Below are positions 9,276 through 17,101 of a stretch of 64,000 nt of DNA, in pieces. The notes under the pieces are model-generated. The model saw only the letters and a program-made list of their open reading frames with translations. It was not told the origin of the DNA and searched no databases. The stretch comes from Flavobacterium sp. (lineage in GTDB: Bacteria; Bacteroidota; Bacteroidia; Flavobacteriales; Flavobacteriaceae), in contig NZ_JAIXUB010000015.1 in the NCBI RefSeq assembly GCF_027484205.1, forward strand, positions 186,001-250,000, written 5' to 3'. The first letter of the stretch is position 1. Each line of letters starts with the position of its first letter. Position numbers and translations under genes: made by a program.

Positions 9276-10118
9276 TCATAAGGTTTTCTTTTTAAATTCG
9301 TAATTCAAAACCTTTTCAACTTTATCACTCAAAATGGTTTTCCCAATAGAAATTTTACTTTCATCAAATTCAGGTAAAGGCAAATTTAGTTCGATTGCTT
9401 TTTGTGTGTAATATTCTTTTCGCGTAGGATGAAAAGGTGCAACTGCATTGAACACTTTATTCTGATTCAAAATGTCGGACTGAGTTTGTCCAAGTCCAAT
9501 GATAGTTTCAATAATTCCTATACAATCTACTTGATGAATAAGGTTTATTGGTCCTTCTGGATTTTCAATGTTTTTTCTTCCAGCTAAAAATTTAATTGGA
9601 TGTCTGTCCTCACCAATTAATCCACCAAAACGTACAATTGTTGTTTTGAAATTACTATTACTTTGTAAAAGATGTTCAACTTCCAATAATTGTTTTCCGC
9701 TTTCGGTATCAGGATTGGGTTTTGTTTCTTCTGTCACATTGAGCGCTTCCGAAGCTTCGGAAAAAGTGTCAGAATAAACAGATGTTGAACTCACAAAAAT
9801 CACTTTTTCAACGGATGATTTTTCTATAAATGGAATTAAATTGTTTATTTTCTGAACAAAGTTTTCATTTGAATTTCCTCTCAATTTCGGTGGAATATCT
9901 ATTATTAATACTTCAGAATTTGATAAAAATAAATCTAGATTTCCTTCGATTCTATCTTCAAATAAATTAATCTGAAAAGGTAAAATTCCAGCTTTTTCTA
10001 AAACAGCAATTTTCTCCACAGAAGTTGTAGAACCATTAATTGAAAACCCTTTTTCCAATAACGATTTTGCCAATGGTAATCCCAACCAACCACAACCTAA
10101 AATACTAATTTGTTTCAT
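9276..10118 (-). CDS. NAD(P)-binding SDR family protein (YeeZ-like)
   Basis: This 280-residue protein is an extended short-chain dehydrogenase-like Rossmann protein. The nucleotide loop is GCGWLGLP near residue 8. A strand ending VIFVSSTSVY supplies the Ser and Tyr of the active site, and VRFGGLIGEDRHP follows. These features match the YeeZ-like group of predicted epimerases or dehydrogenases. The ATG at 10118 is chosen over a TTG five codons earlier because the Rossmann strand starts at once. Just after the catalytic Tyr region, residues SEASEALNVTEE are encoded by DNA related to the dispersed repeat of this genome. Substrate is unknown. Confidence 0.82.
   Translation of the reverse strand: MKQISILGCGWLGLPLAKSLLEKGFSINGSTTSVEKIAVLEKAGILPFQINLFEDRIEGNLDLFLSNSEVLIIDIPPKLRGNSNENFVQKINNLIPFIEKSSVEKVIFVSSTSVYSDTFSEASEALNVTEETKPNPDTESGKQLLEVEHLLQSNSNFKTTIVRFGGLIGEDRHPIKFLAGRKNIENPEGPINLIHQVDCIGIIETIIGLGQTQSDILNQNKVFNAVAPFHPTRKEYYTQKAIELNLPLPEFDESKISIGKTILSDKVEKVLNYEFKKKTL
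9730..9760 (-). repeat. Dispersed-repeat relative inside the SDR gene
   Basis: On the minus strand the DNA reads GAAGCGCTCAATGTGACAGA, close to the arm of the 28-30 kb repeats (GCTCAGTGTGACA). It is in frame and encodes EALNVTE. The flanking CCGAAGCTTCGG is a perfect palindrome. Confidence 0.6.
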
Positions 10119-10169
10119 AATTATTTGCCGCAAAGGCTCAAAGGCGCAAAGTTTTTATCAGTGAAAAAT

Positions 10170-12572
10170 TTATTCTGTTGCCGATTGTTTCAAGCTATCA
10201 ACCGCATTATTTTGATAAACTCTTTTAGGTAAAGGTTTCGGATTGTCTTCTAAAATTGGACTCGCTTTCACTTTTCCTTTTACTATAACAGCATCCGTTA
10301 AAACAAATGGAGTTGGAATCATCCAATCGCGTCTTTTTGCCATACTAAATAATGGATTAGTCATCAAATCGAAAGAACTTTCCACAAAATTCATGTCCAA
10401 TTTATCACTATTTGAAATTGAAAATTCTAATTCCAAAGGTAAATTATCTACCACATAATAACTTAAAATCTTGTTGCTTATTTTGCCCGAAATTTTACTT
10501 TCTAAATCAATCGATTTTACTCCATTAGCTCTCAAATTATTGATTTTTGTATTAGAAAAAACATCATATCGGTTTACTTTTCTATTTGGCGAAAGCCTAA
10601 TTTTCAAATATCGTTTCGATCCAATTACAGAATCTTTCAGGAATTCAATTGTTGGTTTTGCAATATTTTTCAATGGCGCATTACTCATAAAAGTAAATTC
10701 TGAACCATATTTACTATACAATTTGTTGGTGTTTAATGATTTTGCATCTTTCGGATTTTCACCCAAATAGCCTTTTGTCCATTCATCTAAATTGGTGTCG
10801 TAAGTTGCCCAATTCGCTTTGTTGGAATCAGCATTTAAAACATAAACTAAACTGTTAGGTTTCGCTTTTCCATATACATAACCGCTCGATTGATGTGCTC
10901 TTATAAACAGACCAATCGCTAGTAAAAAGAATAAGGTTGCCCAAAGTTTCTTTTGTGTAAACGAGCCAAAAATCGGTAATAATAAAACAAAACTCAAAAC
11001 CGTTAAAACCGAACTTCCTACCAGTATTTTTAATCCCAAACCAATAGGAAACATTTGGATAAAAGGCGCTAAGATTACTAAAGTTGGAAGTGCCAAAATT
11101 AGATTTAATACCGAATTTGTTTTTTGAGTAATTACATAATAACCCAACATGAATGTGCTTGAAATTACCTGAATTATTAAAAATCCTGCGCCTTGAAGTT
11201 TTAAGAAAATTCCAATATTTAATAATAACCAAATAAATAACGGAGCAATCATTTGATTCATTTCCAAATATTTTTTAGCTGTTTTCCCGTAAAATAAAAA
11301 GCAAATTGCTAACGTCAAACATACAAATCCATAGATGTAATCGTGACCATTATAAGTAAATCCGTGAAGAATGTCATTGTATTGTGGGTAAATGGCAAGC
11401 AAAGTTCGCCAACCTAAAAAAGTAATTCCACCACCAATAATTAACGAACCTAATAGCGGAATAAATCCTTTTATAATATCGTCTAAACGTAAAAGTTGTT
11501 TGCCTAAACCAATGAAAATGAAAATTAAAAACAGTCCAAATGCAATAATCAACATCGGCAAAATCCATTCAAAAGGATAGCTTACAAATGAAAATGGAAT
11601 TGAAAAATAAACTTTATCGTTTTTAGAATTTAAGTTGGTTAAATCAGTATTAGAGAAATGTTTCAACAGCGGAAACAAATACGTTCCTTGATGTGCTAGT
11701 GTTTTTGGATCTAAATGTTCGTATGTATCTTGCGAAGTATGGTAATCAAAATGGTCATCAATAAAGGCAAAATTAAATCCTTGAATTTTACCACTTTCTC
11801 TAAAAACAGTTAAATCAGTATCATTGGGCAACATTTTATAAATGCTATACATCAACGAATTCGAAACCGGATAGCTCAATTTTCCATCAGAAAAACCATC
11901 CACCATTTTAGCATTTCCTTCATTGGTTTCCATCAGCATATAACTTGGTCCGCCACTTCCACGAGCTTCAAAATTTAAAACTAAACCTACTTCTTTTGCC
12001 CATTGATGTTGGGTTACAAAAAGTGCTGCACCATTCAATCCTATTTCTTCTGCATCGGAAAACAGAATGATAATGTCGTTCTTGTGTTGTGTTTTAGTAT
12101 GTAAAAAAGCACGTACACTTTCTAGAATTGTTGCCACACCAGAAGCATCATCGCTTGTGCCATGAGAATAAGAATGTGGTGCCGAATCATAATGCGAAAG
12201 TAACAACAACGCTTTCGATTTTTCTGTCACACTGAGCGCAGTCGAAGTGCTTTTAATTCTTGCCAAAACATTTTTAGATTTTACCAAAGTACCTTTTTCG
12301 GTCATCGTAAAACCTTCTTGAAGTGATGTTTGTAATCCTAAATTTTGCAATTCTTTGACCAAATATTGTGCAACAACTTCATGATTTTCTGAACCTACAT
12401 AATGTGGTTTAGTCGTCATTTCCTTCACTTTTACCAAAGCACGTTTGGTCGAAAATTCTGAAAGTGGTGCTTCGGTTGTGTCATAATTTTGAGGCATCAT
12501 AAAATAAAAAATGCCAACCAATAGTGCCACAAGCACCAACATGGAATAAAGAGAAGTGTAGTTTTTTTTCAT
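10170..12572 (-). CDS. Membrane-anchored M28 family peptidase
   Basis: This 800-residue protein has an N-terminal membrane anchor and an M28 zinc aminopeptidase-like domain (about residues 40-310). A polytopic membrane region with about eight helices follows (about 325-560), then a beta-rich C-terminal domain. Zinc ligands can be read in LSHYDSAPHSYSHGTSDDASG, with the bridging Asp in TSDDASG, and in SDAEEIGLNG (the Glu pair). The final ligand is probably in FNFAFIDDHFDYHTSQDT. The layout resembles eukaryotic ER metallopeptidase 1 and yeast Pff1-like M28 proteins. Residues STSTALSVTE are encoded by an in-frame dispersed repeat and sit just before the first catalytic strand. Confidence 0.92.
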   Translation of the reverse strand: MKKNYTSLYSMLVLVALLVGIFYFMMPQNYDTTEAPLSEFSTKRALVKVKEMTTKPHYVGSENHEVVAQYLVKELQNLGLQTSLQEGFTMTEKGTLVKSKNVLARIKSTSTALSVTEKSKALLLLSHYDSAPHSYSHGTSDDASGVATILESVRAFLHTKTQHKNDIIILFSDAEEIGLNGAALFVTQHQWAKEVGLVLNFEARGSGGPSYMLMETNEGNAKMVDGFSDGKLSYPVSNSLMYSIYKMLPNDTDLTVFRESGKIQGFNFAFIDDHFDYHTSQDTYEHLDPKTLAHQGTYLFPLLKHFSNTDLTNLNSKNDKVYFSIPFSFVSYPFEWILPMLIIAFGLFLIFIFIGLGKQLLRLDDIIKGFIPLLGSLIIGGGITFLGWRTLLAIYPQYNDILHGFTYNGHDYIYGFVCLTLAICFLFYGKTAKKYLEMNQMIAPLFIWLLLNIGIFLKLQGAGFLIIQVISSTFMLGYYVITQKTNSVLNLILALPTLVILAPFIQMFPIGLGLKILVGSSVLTVLSFVLLLPIFGSFTQKKLWATLFFLLAIGLFIRAHQSSGYVYGKAKPNSLVYVLNADSNKANWATYDTNLDEWTKGYLGENPKDAKSLNTNKLYSKYGSEFTFMSNAPLKNIAKPTIEFLKDSVIGSKRYLKIRLSPNRKVNRYDVFSNTKINNLRANGVKSIDLESKISGKISNKILSYYVVDNLPLELEFSISNSDKLDMNFVESSFDLMTNPLFSMAKRRDWMIPTPFVLTDAVIVKGKVKASPILEDNPKPLPKRVYQNNAVDSLKQSATE
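12223..12250 (-). repeat. Dispersed-repeat arm inside the M28 peptidase gene
   Basis: The plus-strand sequence includes GTCACACTGAGCGCAGTCGA, a clear relative of the arm CACACTGAGCTTGTCGAAG found in the intergenic cluster. Read on the minus strand it encodes STSTALSVTE in frame. The GCG-type variant is one base longer than the intergenic arm, which moves the TGA of the arm out of frame. Confidence 0.85.
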
Positions 12573-12639
12573 TTATACTGAACTTGTTTTTAATATCTTT
12601 TTTTTAACTCGAAACTCTAAACCCGAAACTCGCAACTTT

Positions 12640-12990
12640 CTAATATTCCTTCTTCACCAACATATAAAAATCATTTTCCAAAAAACGATAGCCTTGATCG
12701 TACACAAAGTAATACGTGTTTCCTGTATTAGTGTTTAAAATATTGGTAAAATAGTCAAAGTCAAATCCTTTACTTAACAATTTTGTCTTAGTAGTTTTCG
12801 ATTTTCCTTCGGTATTAGCTTCACTTAAAATGCGGTAATTTTTACGCAATTTGTTGTTCACATTGCGCATATAATTATTGCTGTCTTTGTTAATTTTGTT
12901 GTTGTACGCATTTCTACAACCATCGCTACAGAACTTTTTATCCTCGCGACCAACAATTTTTTCGTTACACTCTAAACAGTTTTTGCTCAT
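12640..12990 (-). CDS. Small zinc-ribbon protein, unknown function
   Basis: This 116-residue protein starts with a treble-clef or zinc-ribbon module: CLEC near residue 5, then CSDGCRNAYNNK near residue 21. The module resembles those that begin several Bacteroidetes hypothetical proteins. The rest is Lys- and Asn-rich and ends with a conserved-looking segment, KGFDFDYFTN, TYYFVYDQGYRFLEND and FYMLVKKEY. That tail is common in flavobacterial homologues. The module suggests nucleic-acid or protein binding. It lies downstream of the M28 gene's start and upstream of the structured element at 13010-13099. No signal peptide is visible. Confidence 0.7.
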   Translation of the reverse strand: MSKNCLECNEKIVGREDKKFCSDGCRNAYNNKINKDSNNYMRNVNNKLRKNYRILSEANTEGKSKTTKTKLLSKGFDFDYFTNILNTNTGNTYYFVYDQGYRFLENDFYMLVKKEY

Positions 12991-13009
12991 AGTTTTAAAT
13001 GTTTTTAGG

Positions 13010-13099
13010 AGCGAATGGCTCGGGCATTCTTGGTTTCCTTATTCCTGCTTTACGTTATATCTCGTCCCAAAAGACGAGATGCCACTTCAATCAGGGCTA
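13010..13099 (-). ncRNA. Candidate structured intergenic RNA or repeat element
   Basis: This stretch is richer in G+C than its neighbours. On the minus strand it begins with TAGCCCTGATTGAAGTGGC, which includes the stop codon of the upstream gene. A perfect 8-bp hairpin follows (plus-strand arms ATCTCGTC 13059-13066 and GACGAGAT 13073-13080, loop CCAAAA). It continues with ATAACGTAAAGCAGGAAT and ends near GCCATTCGCTCC. Elements of this form (TAGCCC.GAT, a variable hairpin, then A.CG.AAAGC.GGA) recur between genes in Flavobacteria, from memory. Whether it acts as RNA, attenuator or mobile repeat is not shown. Confidence 0.55.
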
Positions 13100-13441
13100 G
13101 ATTGGTTCTGTATTTTTTTCTAGTTCAAGAATTAAAAGATTTATTTCGGAAATTATTGATTCTGTTTTTCTAATATTACAATTAGTTAGAAGAATATCTT
13201 TGTGACCATTTTTTAAATGTATTCTCAAAATATCGGATTCTAATTCTTGCCAAAAACCAATAATAAATTCAATAATTTTATTAAAAAAAGATGAACCTCT
13301 TATCAATTCCAAATGTGAAATGGAGTTTAAATTTATCACACAATTATCTTTAATATAATCCTTATTAGTAATTACAAGATGCTTATCTTCAACATAAAAC
13401 TCAAAAAGTGGATTTTTTCTAATTATTTTATTGTCACTCAT
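13097..13441 (-). CDS. Hypothetical cytosolic protein
   Basis: This 114-residue protein is not recognised as a named family. It has no signal peptide or membrane helix. The sequence alternates short beta-like segments (FEFYVEDKHLVITNKDYI, NCVINLNSISHLELI, LRIHLKNGHKDILLTN) and ends in a helix (TESIISEINLLILELEK). This pattern fits a PH-like or bacterial PH-like fold, an inference from appearance only. Its TAG stop is the first three bases of the structured element downstream. It is divergent from ssb and separated from it by about 210 bases. Confidence 0.65.
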   Translation of the reverse strand: MSDNKIIRKNPLFEFYVEDKHLVITNKDYIKDNCVINLNSISHLELIRGSSFFNKIIEFIIGFWQELESDILRIHLKNGHKDILLTNCNIRKTESIISEINLLILELEKNTEPI

Positions 13442-13490
13442 TGTGTGAAATTAATTCTTTTAAAATCAGTCAAATATAATAAAAAATTTC

Positions 13491-13520
13491 CGTTTACAAA
13501 CGTTTACAAATATTTACAAT
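13491..13520. repeat. Three tandem 10-bp repeats upstream of ssb
   Basis: CGTTTACAAA occurs twice in direct succession (13491-13500, 13501-13510) and is followed by the related TATTTACAAT. The array lies between two divergent genes, 50 bases from the minus-strand start and 132 bases before the ssb ATG. The spacing of one helical turn suggests a multi-copy protein-binding site. Confidence 0.55.
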
Positions 13521-13651
13521 CGATTTTAAATGGTAAGCAACCGAATAAAGTTGGCAATCCACCACAACTTTGCATCGTCGGAAATGAGAAACGGATTTCT
13601 TTTAACTGATAAATATACACACATAATAATAACAATTTAAATTTAAACGCC

Positions 13652-13984
13652 ATGAACACATTAAGAAACAAAGTACAATTAATTGGACACGTAGGAAACG
13701 AACCTGAAATCAAAACACTTGAAGGAGGAAAAAAACTTGCTAATTTAACTATTGCAACAAACGAAGTGTATTACAAAGAAAACGGAGATAAAGTAGAACA
13801 AACCGAATGGCATAGAATTACCGCTTGGGGAAAAACGGCTGAAATCATCGAGAAATATGTAATAAAAGGAAAAGAAATTGCTATCGAAGGAAAATTGACA
13901 CACAGAAGTTACGATGATAAAGACGGAAACAAACGTTACATTACTGAAGTTGTTGCAAACGAATTATTACTGATAGGTAAGTAG
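13652..13984 (+). CDS. ssb: Single-stranded DNA-binding protein
   Basis: This 110-residue protein has a single OB fold. It starts MNTLRNKVQLIGHVGNEPE and shows the family signatures WHRITAWGKTAEI, VIKGKEIAIEGKLTHRSY and YITEVVANELLL. SSB coats single-stranded DNA in replication and repair. The protein ends straight after the OB fold and lacks the acidic DDxPF tail that recruits partner proteins, so it is probably one of the short flavobacterial SSB paralogues. A longer tailed copy probably exists elsewhere. It stands alone, with a terminator 26 bases after the stop. Confidence 0.93.
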   Translation: MNTLRNKVQLIGHVGNEPEIKTLEGGKKLANLTIATNEVYYKENGDKVEQTEWHRITAWGKTAEIIEKYVIKGKEIAIEGKLTHRSYDDKDGNKRYITEVVANELLLIGK

Positions 13985-14010
13985 TCTAAATTAATAAAAC
14001 TTTAGTTTAA

Positions 14011-14039
14011 GCGATAGAAGTAAAAATTCTGTCGCTTTT
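14011..14039 (+). terminator. Rho-independent terminator of ssb
   Basis: The arms GCGATAGAA (14011-14019) and TTCTGTCGC (14027-14035) pair with one T-G wobble around a 7-base loop, followed by TTTT. Confidence 0.75.
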
Positions 14040-14176
14040 AACATTTATGTAGAAACAATGCTACGAAAAGGATGAAGTTTTTAACACGAAAACGTTTTCG
14101 AGAAAGATTAAATTAGCAACAGTTAATTTTTTTAATATCTTTATTAGGTATTCAATAAATAATTAACTCTAAAAAG

Positions 14177-14620
14177 ATGTTTAACATTAAACAAGTACTT
14201 TTTTTAATGGTGTTTGGCTGCTTTTATCAAAGCGGATTTTCTCAAGTTGGAGTTAACACTGCAACACCTTTGAGTACATTGGATATTAATGGAAATTTAT
14301 CAGTTAAAGTTGTAAATCTTACAGGAAATGGTTCAGGAACCAGTGGAAGTGCAGTTTTGATTAATGATGGTGTTTACATCTCAATAAGTCCAACGGCAAC
14401 AGATGACAAATTTCAATTACCAAATCCAGTATCATTTCCCGGAAGAATTTATTTTATAAGAAACATCAATAATTCTATTACAGCTCAATTAACAACAGCT
14501 TCTGGACTATTTTTTCCTAAAAATTCTACTACAGGAAGTTCAAGTATATTCATGTATGAGGGAAATTTACGAACAGTTACAGTGATAAGTGATGGAGTGA
14601 ATTGGACTTATATCAACTAA
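14177..14620 (+). CDS. Secreted hypothetical protein with a GVNTxTPLSTLDING motif
   Basis: This 147-residue protein has a signal peptide ending near GFSQ. The motif VGVNTATPLSTLDINGN follows at once. It is the stalk start seen at the N-terminus of many exported Bacteroidetes proteins, including phage-tail-like and adhesin-like ones. The remainder is Ser/Thr/Asn-rich with beta character and the segment GRIYFIRNINNS. No T9SS sorting domain or catalytic motif is visible. It is likely surface-exposed or periplasmic; function is unknown. The gene stands alone and converges on a small Cys-rich gene, overlapping it by four bases. Confidence 0.75.
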   Translation: MFNIKQVLFLMVFGCFYQSGFSQVGVNTATPLSTLDINGNLSVKVVNLTGNGSGTSGSAVLINDGVYISISPTATDDKFQLPNPVSFPGRIYFIRNINNSITAQLTTASGLFFPKNSTTGSSSIFMYEGNLRTVTVISDGVNWTYIN

Positions 14621-14796
14621 GCAACTTCTTTGATTTTTTTAATCAAATCAAACATAGGACATTTTTTGCAACGCTTTTTTTCACTCTTCATGTATTTTTC
14701 ACAACAAGAAGATTTGCAGTTGCTTGAGACTTTTAATTTTTTAATTAAGTCTTTCTTTTTTTGTTTTTTGTCTTTATGTTTTTCTTCTTTGCTCAA
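14617..14796 (-). CDS. Small Lys/Cys-rich protein with a TTG start
   Basis: This 59-residue reading frame is very basic (LSKEEKHKDKKQKKK) and carries a spaced cysteine pattern: C, then xxxCC, then ten residues later CxxC followed by P. It then ends FDLIKKIKEVA. The cysteine spacing and the LIKKLK linker resemble small hypothetical proteins I recall from Flavobacterium, usually beginning with Ser-Lys-Lys. No ATG exists in frame before an upstream TAG, so TTG at 14796 is the likely start. The cysteines could bind zinc or an iron-sulphur cluster. It may form an operon with ferritin upstream, though a hairpin lies between them. Confidence 0.6.
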   Translation of the reverse strand: MSKEEKHKDKKQKKKDLIKKLKVSSNCKSSCCEKYMKSEKKRCKKCPMFDLIKKIKEVA

Positions 14797-14808
14797 GGCT
14801 ATAAATAT

Positions 14809-14839
14809 AAAATAACACTACAAAAGTAGTGTTATTTTT
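14809..14839. terminator. Terminator downstream of ferritin
   Basis: The perfect 13-base arms AAAATAACACTAC and GTAGTGTTATTTT flank an AAAA loop. It is symmetrical enough to work in either direction. On the minus strand it follows the ferritin stop by 25 bases. Confidence 0.85.
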
Positions 14840-14863
14840 ATAAGTTCTAAATAAAAATAAGAA

Positions 14864-15382
14864 TTATTTAGTATTTGTTGCAGCAGCACTTGTTACTGAA
14901 AGAATTTGAATATCTCTGTCAAATAAATATAATCCGCCTTTGTCATCACCAATTAAACTTATTTTATCTAATATTGTTTTGGCTTGAGCTTCTTCTTCAA
15001 TTTGTTCAGCAACATACCATTGTAAGAAATTGTGTGTGGCATAATCTTTTTCTTCAAAAGTAATGTGAACTAACTTATTGATAGAATCTGAAACAAAAAG
15101 TTCATGTTTATATAATTCTTCAAACATTTCTTTAAAGTTGCCAAAACTCGTTTTTGGAGCTTTTAAGTCGGTTACAATTGCATGTCCACCACGTTCGTTA
15201 ACGTATTTTATCAACTTCAACATGTGTTGACGTTCTTCATCAGATTGATTGTACATAAATTGAGCAACACCTTCAAGTCCTTGAATTTCTGCCCAACAAG
15301 CCATTGATAAATAAGTTTGTGAAGATTCTGCTTCGATTCTTATTTGATTATTAAGTGCGGTTTCAATATTTTTTGATAACAT
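14864..15382 (-). CDS. ftnA: Ferritin (bacterial FtnA type)
   Basis: This 172-residue protein forms a four-helix bundle that would assemble into a 24-subunit iron storage shell. Ferroxidase-centre residues are visible: Glu in RIEAESSQTYLSMACWAEIQGLEG, and Glu-Glu plus His in DEERQHMLKLIKYVNERGG. A further Glu and the FLQWYVAEQIEEEA segment lie later. No heme-binding Met typical of bacterioferritin stands out. The length matches bacterial ferritins. It sits alone with its own terminator. Together with the feo operon at the left edge, it gives the window both iron uptake and iron storage genes. Confidence 0.95.
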   Translation of the reverse strand: MLSKNIETALNNQIRIEAESSQTYLSMACWAEIQGLEGVAQFMYNQSDEERQHMLKLIKYVNERGGHAIVTDLKAPKTSFGNFKEMFEELYKHELFVSDSINKLVHITFEEKDYATHNFLQWYVAEQIEEEAQAKTILDKISLIGDDKGGLYLFDRDIQILSVTSAAATNTK

Positions 15383-15505
15383 AATCTCTTGTTTTTGGTA
15401 AAGTTAAACATTTATACAAATAACAATTCTTGTAAGAACGTTAAAATTATTTTTTAAAATTAATCTAATTAAATGTAAATGACTAAAATTTGGAAATCAG
15501 ATATG

Positions 15506-16408
15506 TTATAAAAAAATGTTTTTTGCCACTCTAAATGTATTAGCATGAGCATCAATAATTGTTTTAATATTTGGAGAATAACCTCCTCCCATACTCACTT
15601 GAACAGGAATGGAATATTTTTTACAGTTTTCAAAAACGATTTCATCTCTTTTCTTACAACCTTCTATTGAACAAGATAATTTACCTAATTTATCTGATTC
15701 TAAAATATCAACACCAGCTAAATAAAATATGAAATCGGGTTTATGTTGTTCTATTAATTGTGGAATTAAAACAGTAATGATTGAAAGAAAAGTTGAATCA
15801 TTTGCTCCATCATCTAAGGCAATATCTAAATCGGAAATTTCTTTTTTAAATGGATAATTGGTTTTACCATGAACAGAAACTGTAATCACATTTGAGTTGT
15901 TTTTAAAAATTTCTGCAGTTCCATTCCCTTGATGTACGTCTAAATCTAATAGTATTATTTTGGATGCTAATTTACTGTCTAATAAGTATTGTGCTGCGAT
16001 TGCTTGATCATTCAATAAGCAAAATGCTTCACCATGATCTGTAAAAGCGTGATGTGTTCCGCCTGCAATATTAAAAGAGATATTATTTTCAATGGCTTTT
16101 ATGCAACCTAAAAGTGTTCCATTTGCAATTCTTAATTCACGTTCTACAAGTTCAGCAGACAATGGGAAACCAATTTTACGTGCAGCTTTTGCATCAAGCG
16201 TTAATTGAAGTAAATCGTTTAAATAATTTTCAGTATGAATTCTTTTTACAAAAGATAAATCTATGATATCAGGTTCAAAGAAATCAGAATCTTCTAAAGT
16301 ACCTTCATAAAGTAGTTGTTGCGGTAACAGTTCATATTTTTGCATTGGAAAACGATGACCATCAGGCAAAGGATGCTTATAAATAGGATGGTACGCTACT
16401 GGAATCAT
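15506..16408 (-). CDS. Histone deacetylase family protein (acetyl-lysine or acetylpolyamine deacylase-like)
   Basis: This 300-residue zinc hydrolase has an arginase/deacetylase fold. The catalytic His pair is in GGTHHAFTDHGEAFC, and the first zinc ligands are in LDLDVHQGNGTAEIF (Asp and His). The later Asp ligand is in YLAGVDILESDKLG, and the Gly-rich MGGGYSPN near the end is typical. Bacterial homologues act on acetylated lysines, polyamines or acetoin-related targets, so substrate is open. Its start is three bases from the stop of the CAT-like acyltransferase gene, so the two are likely one operon of opposed acyl chemistry. Confidence 0.92.
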   Translation of the reverse strand: MIPVAYHPIYKHPLPDGHRFPMQKYELLPQQLLYEGTLEDSDFFEPDIIDLSFVKRIHTENYLNDLLQLTLDAKAARKIGFPLSAELVERELRIANGTLLGCIKAIENNISFNIAGGTHHAFTDHGEAFCLLNDQAIAAQYLLDSKLASKIILLDLDVHQGNGTAEIFKNNSNVITVSVHGKTNYPFKKEISDLDIALDDGANDSTFLSIITVLIPQLIEQHKPDFIFYLAGVDILESDKLGKLSCSIEGCKKRDEIVFENCKKYSIPVQVSMGGGYSPNIKTIIDAHANTFRVAKNIFL

Positions 16409-16411
16409 TAT

Positions 16412-17035
16412 TTATTGATTCATTAAATTTTGAAATAAATCTAAAAATACTCCAACATGATATCCGTCCATTAATCCGTGATGCACGTGAACAGACATTG
16501 ACATTGTTTTTTTGTTGTTCTCATCAATCATTTTTCCAAAAGATATTTTCGGGCAACTGTCTGGCCAAGTGAAACTTCTTGCATGAGAAAAGGAAGTAAA
16601 GTTTATCCAAGGCAAAGCCGAAAAATGAATCAAATTTTCAGAATATTCTCTTGTAAAAAGTCCTGTTGTAGATTGAATTCTGGCTATTTCTTTTTTTGTG
16701 TTTTCAGCAAACTGCATTAAGTTTTCGGCATATTCAATTTGAGAAAATCCAAACGTTTTGTCTTCTCTTAAAATGGTTGATGAAACATCAATTTGATTAA
16801 AAATGTAAACTTCTTCGTCAATTATTCTGTAACGAAAAGGTTCACATTGATTAACTGCAACTAACGTTTTATGCAAATAATAAGTAAAAAATGAAACTCC
16901 AAGTTCTTTAGCTTTTTCATAAGCTTTAGTACAATCAACAGAAATTGTAACACCAAAAAAAGGTTCTTCCATTTGTTTGAAAAACAGAAAATGTTCTTTA
17001 CGATTCCAGGTTTCTAGGTTGAGTTTTTGTTTCAT
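16412..17035 (-). CDS. Chloramphenicol acetyltransferase-like (CatA-type) protein
   Basis: This 207-residue protein belongs to the CAT fold, a trimeric acetyl-CoA-dependent acyltransferase. The catalytic motif HHGLMDGYHVG near the C-terminus contains the active His and the conserved Asp. The N-terminal WNRKEHFLFF, the middle segment with SFFTYYLHK, and LPWINFTSFSH are standard CAT landmarks. The ATG at 17035 is preferred over a GTG four codons earlier. Chromosomal CAT-like proteins often do not give drug resistance and may acylate other hydroxyls, so resistance is not claimed. It lies just upstream of the deacylase gene. Confidence 0.9.
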   Translation of the reverse strand: MKQKLNLETWNRKEHFLFFKQMEEPFFGVTISVDCTKAYEKAKELGVSFFTYYLHKTLVAVNQCEPFRYRIIDEEVYIFNQIDVSSTILREDKTFGFSQIEYAENLMQFAENTKKEIARIQSTTGLFTREYSENLIHFSALPWINFTSFSHARSFTWPDSCPKISFGKMIDENNKKTMSMSVHVHHGLMDGYHVGVFLDLFQNLMNQ

Positions 17036-17101
17036 TTTAGTCGACACGAATTGTACAAATTAACACGAATTCAAAGTAATGAAATTACACGAATTAGAAA
17101 T

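Noticed and set aside
10855..11232. A 125-residue minus-strand frame inside the M28 peptidase gene
   Set aside because: It lies in another frame of a well-supported gene and has no recognisable domain.
12878..13123. An 81-residue plus-strand frame ending EWLGHSWFPYSCFTLYLVPKD
   Set aside because: It overlaps the zinc-ribbon gene on the other strand and its second half is the structured intergenic element read as protein; no family support.
16412..17035. CAT-like gene as a chloramphenicol resistance gene
   Set aside because: The fold and motif are seen, but chromosomal CAT-like enzymes often act on other substrates and no transfer marks surround it.
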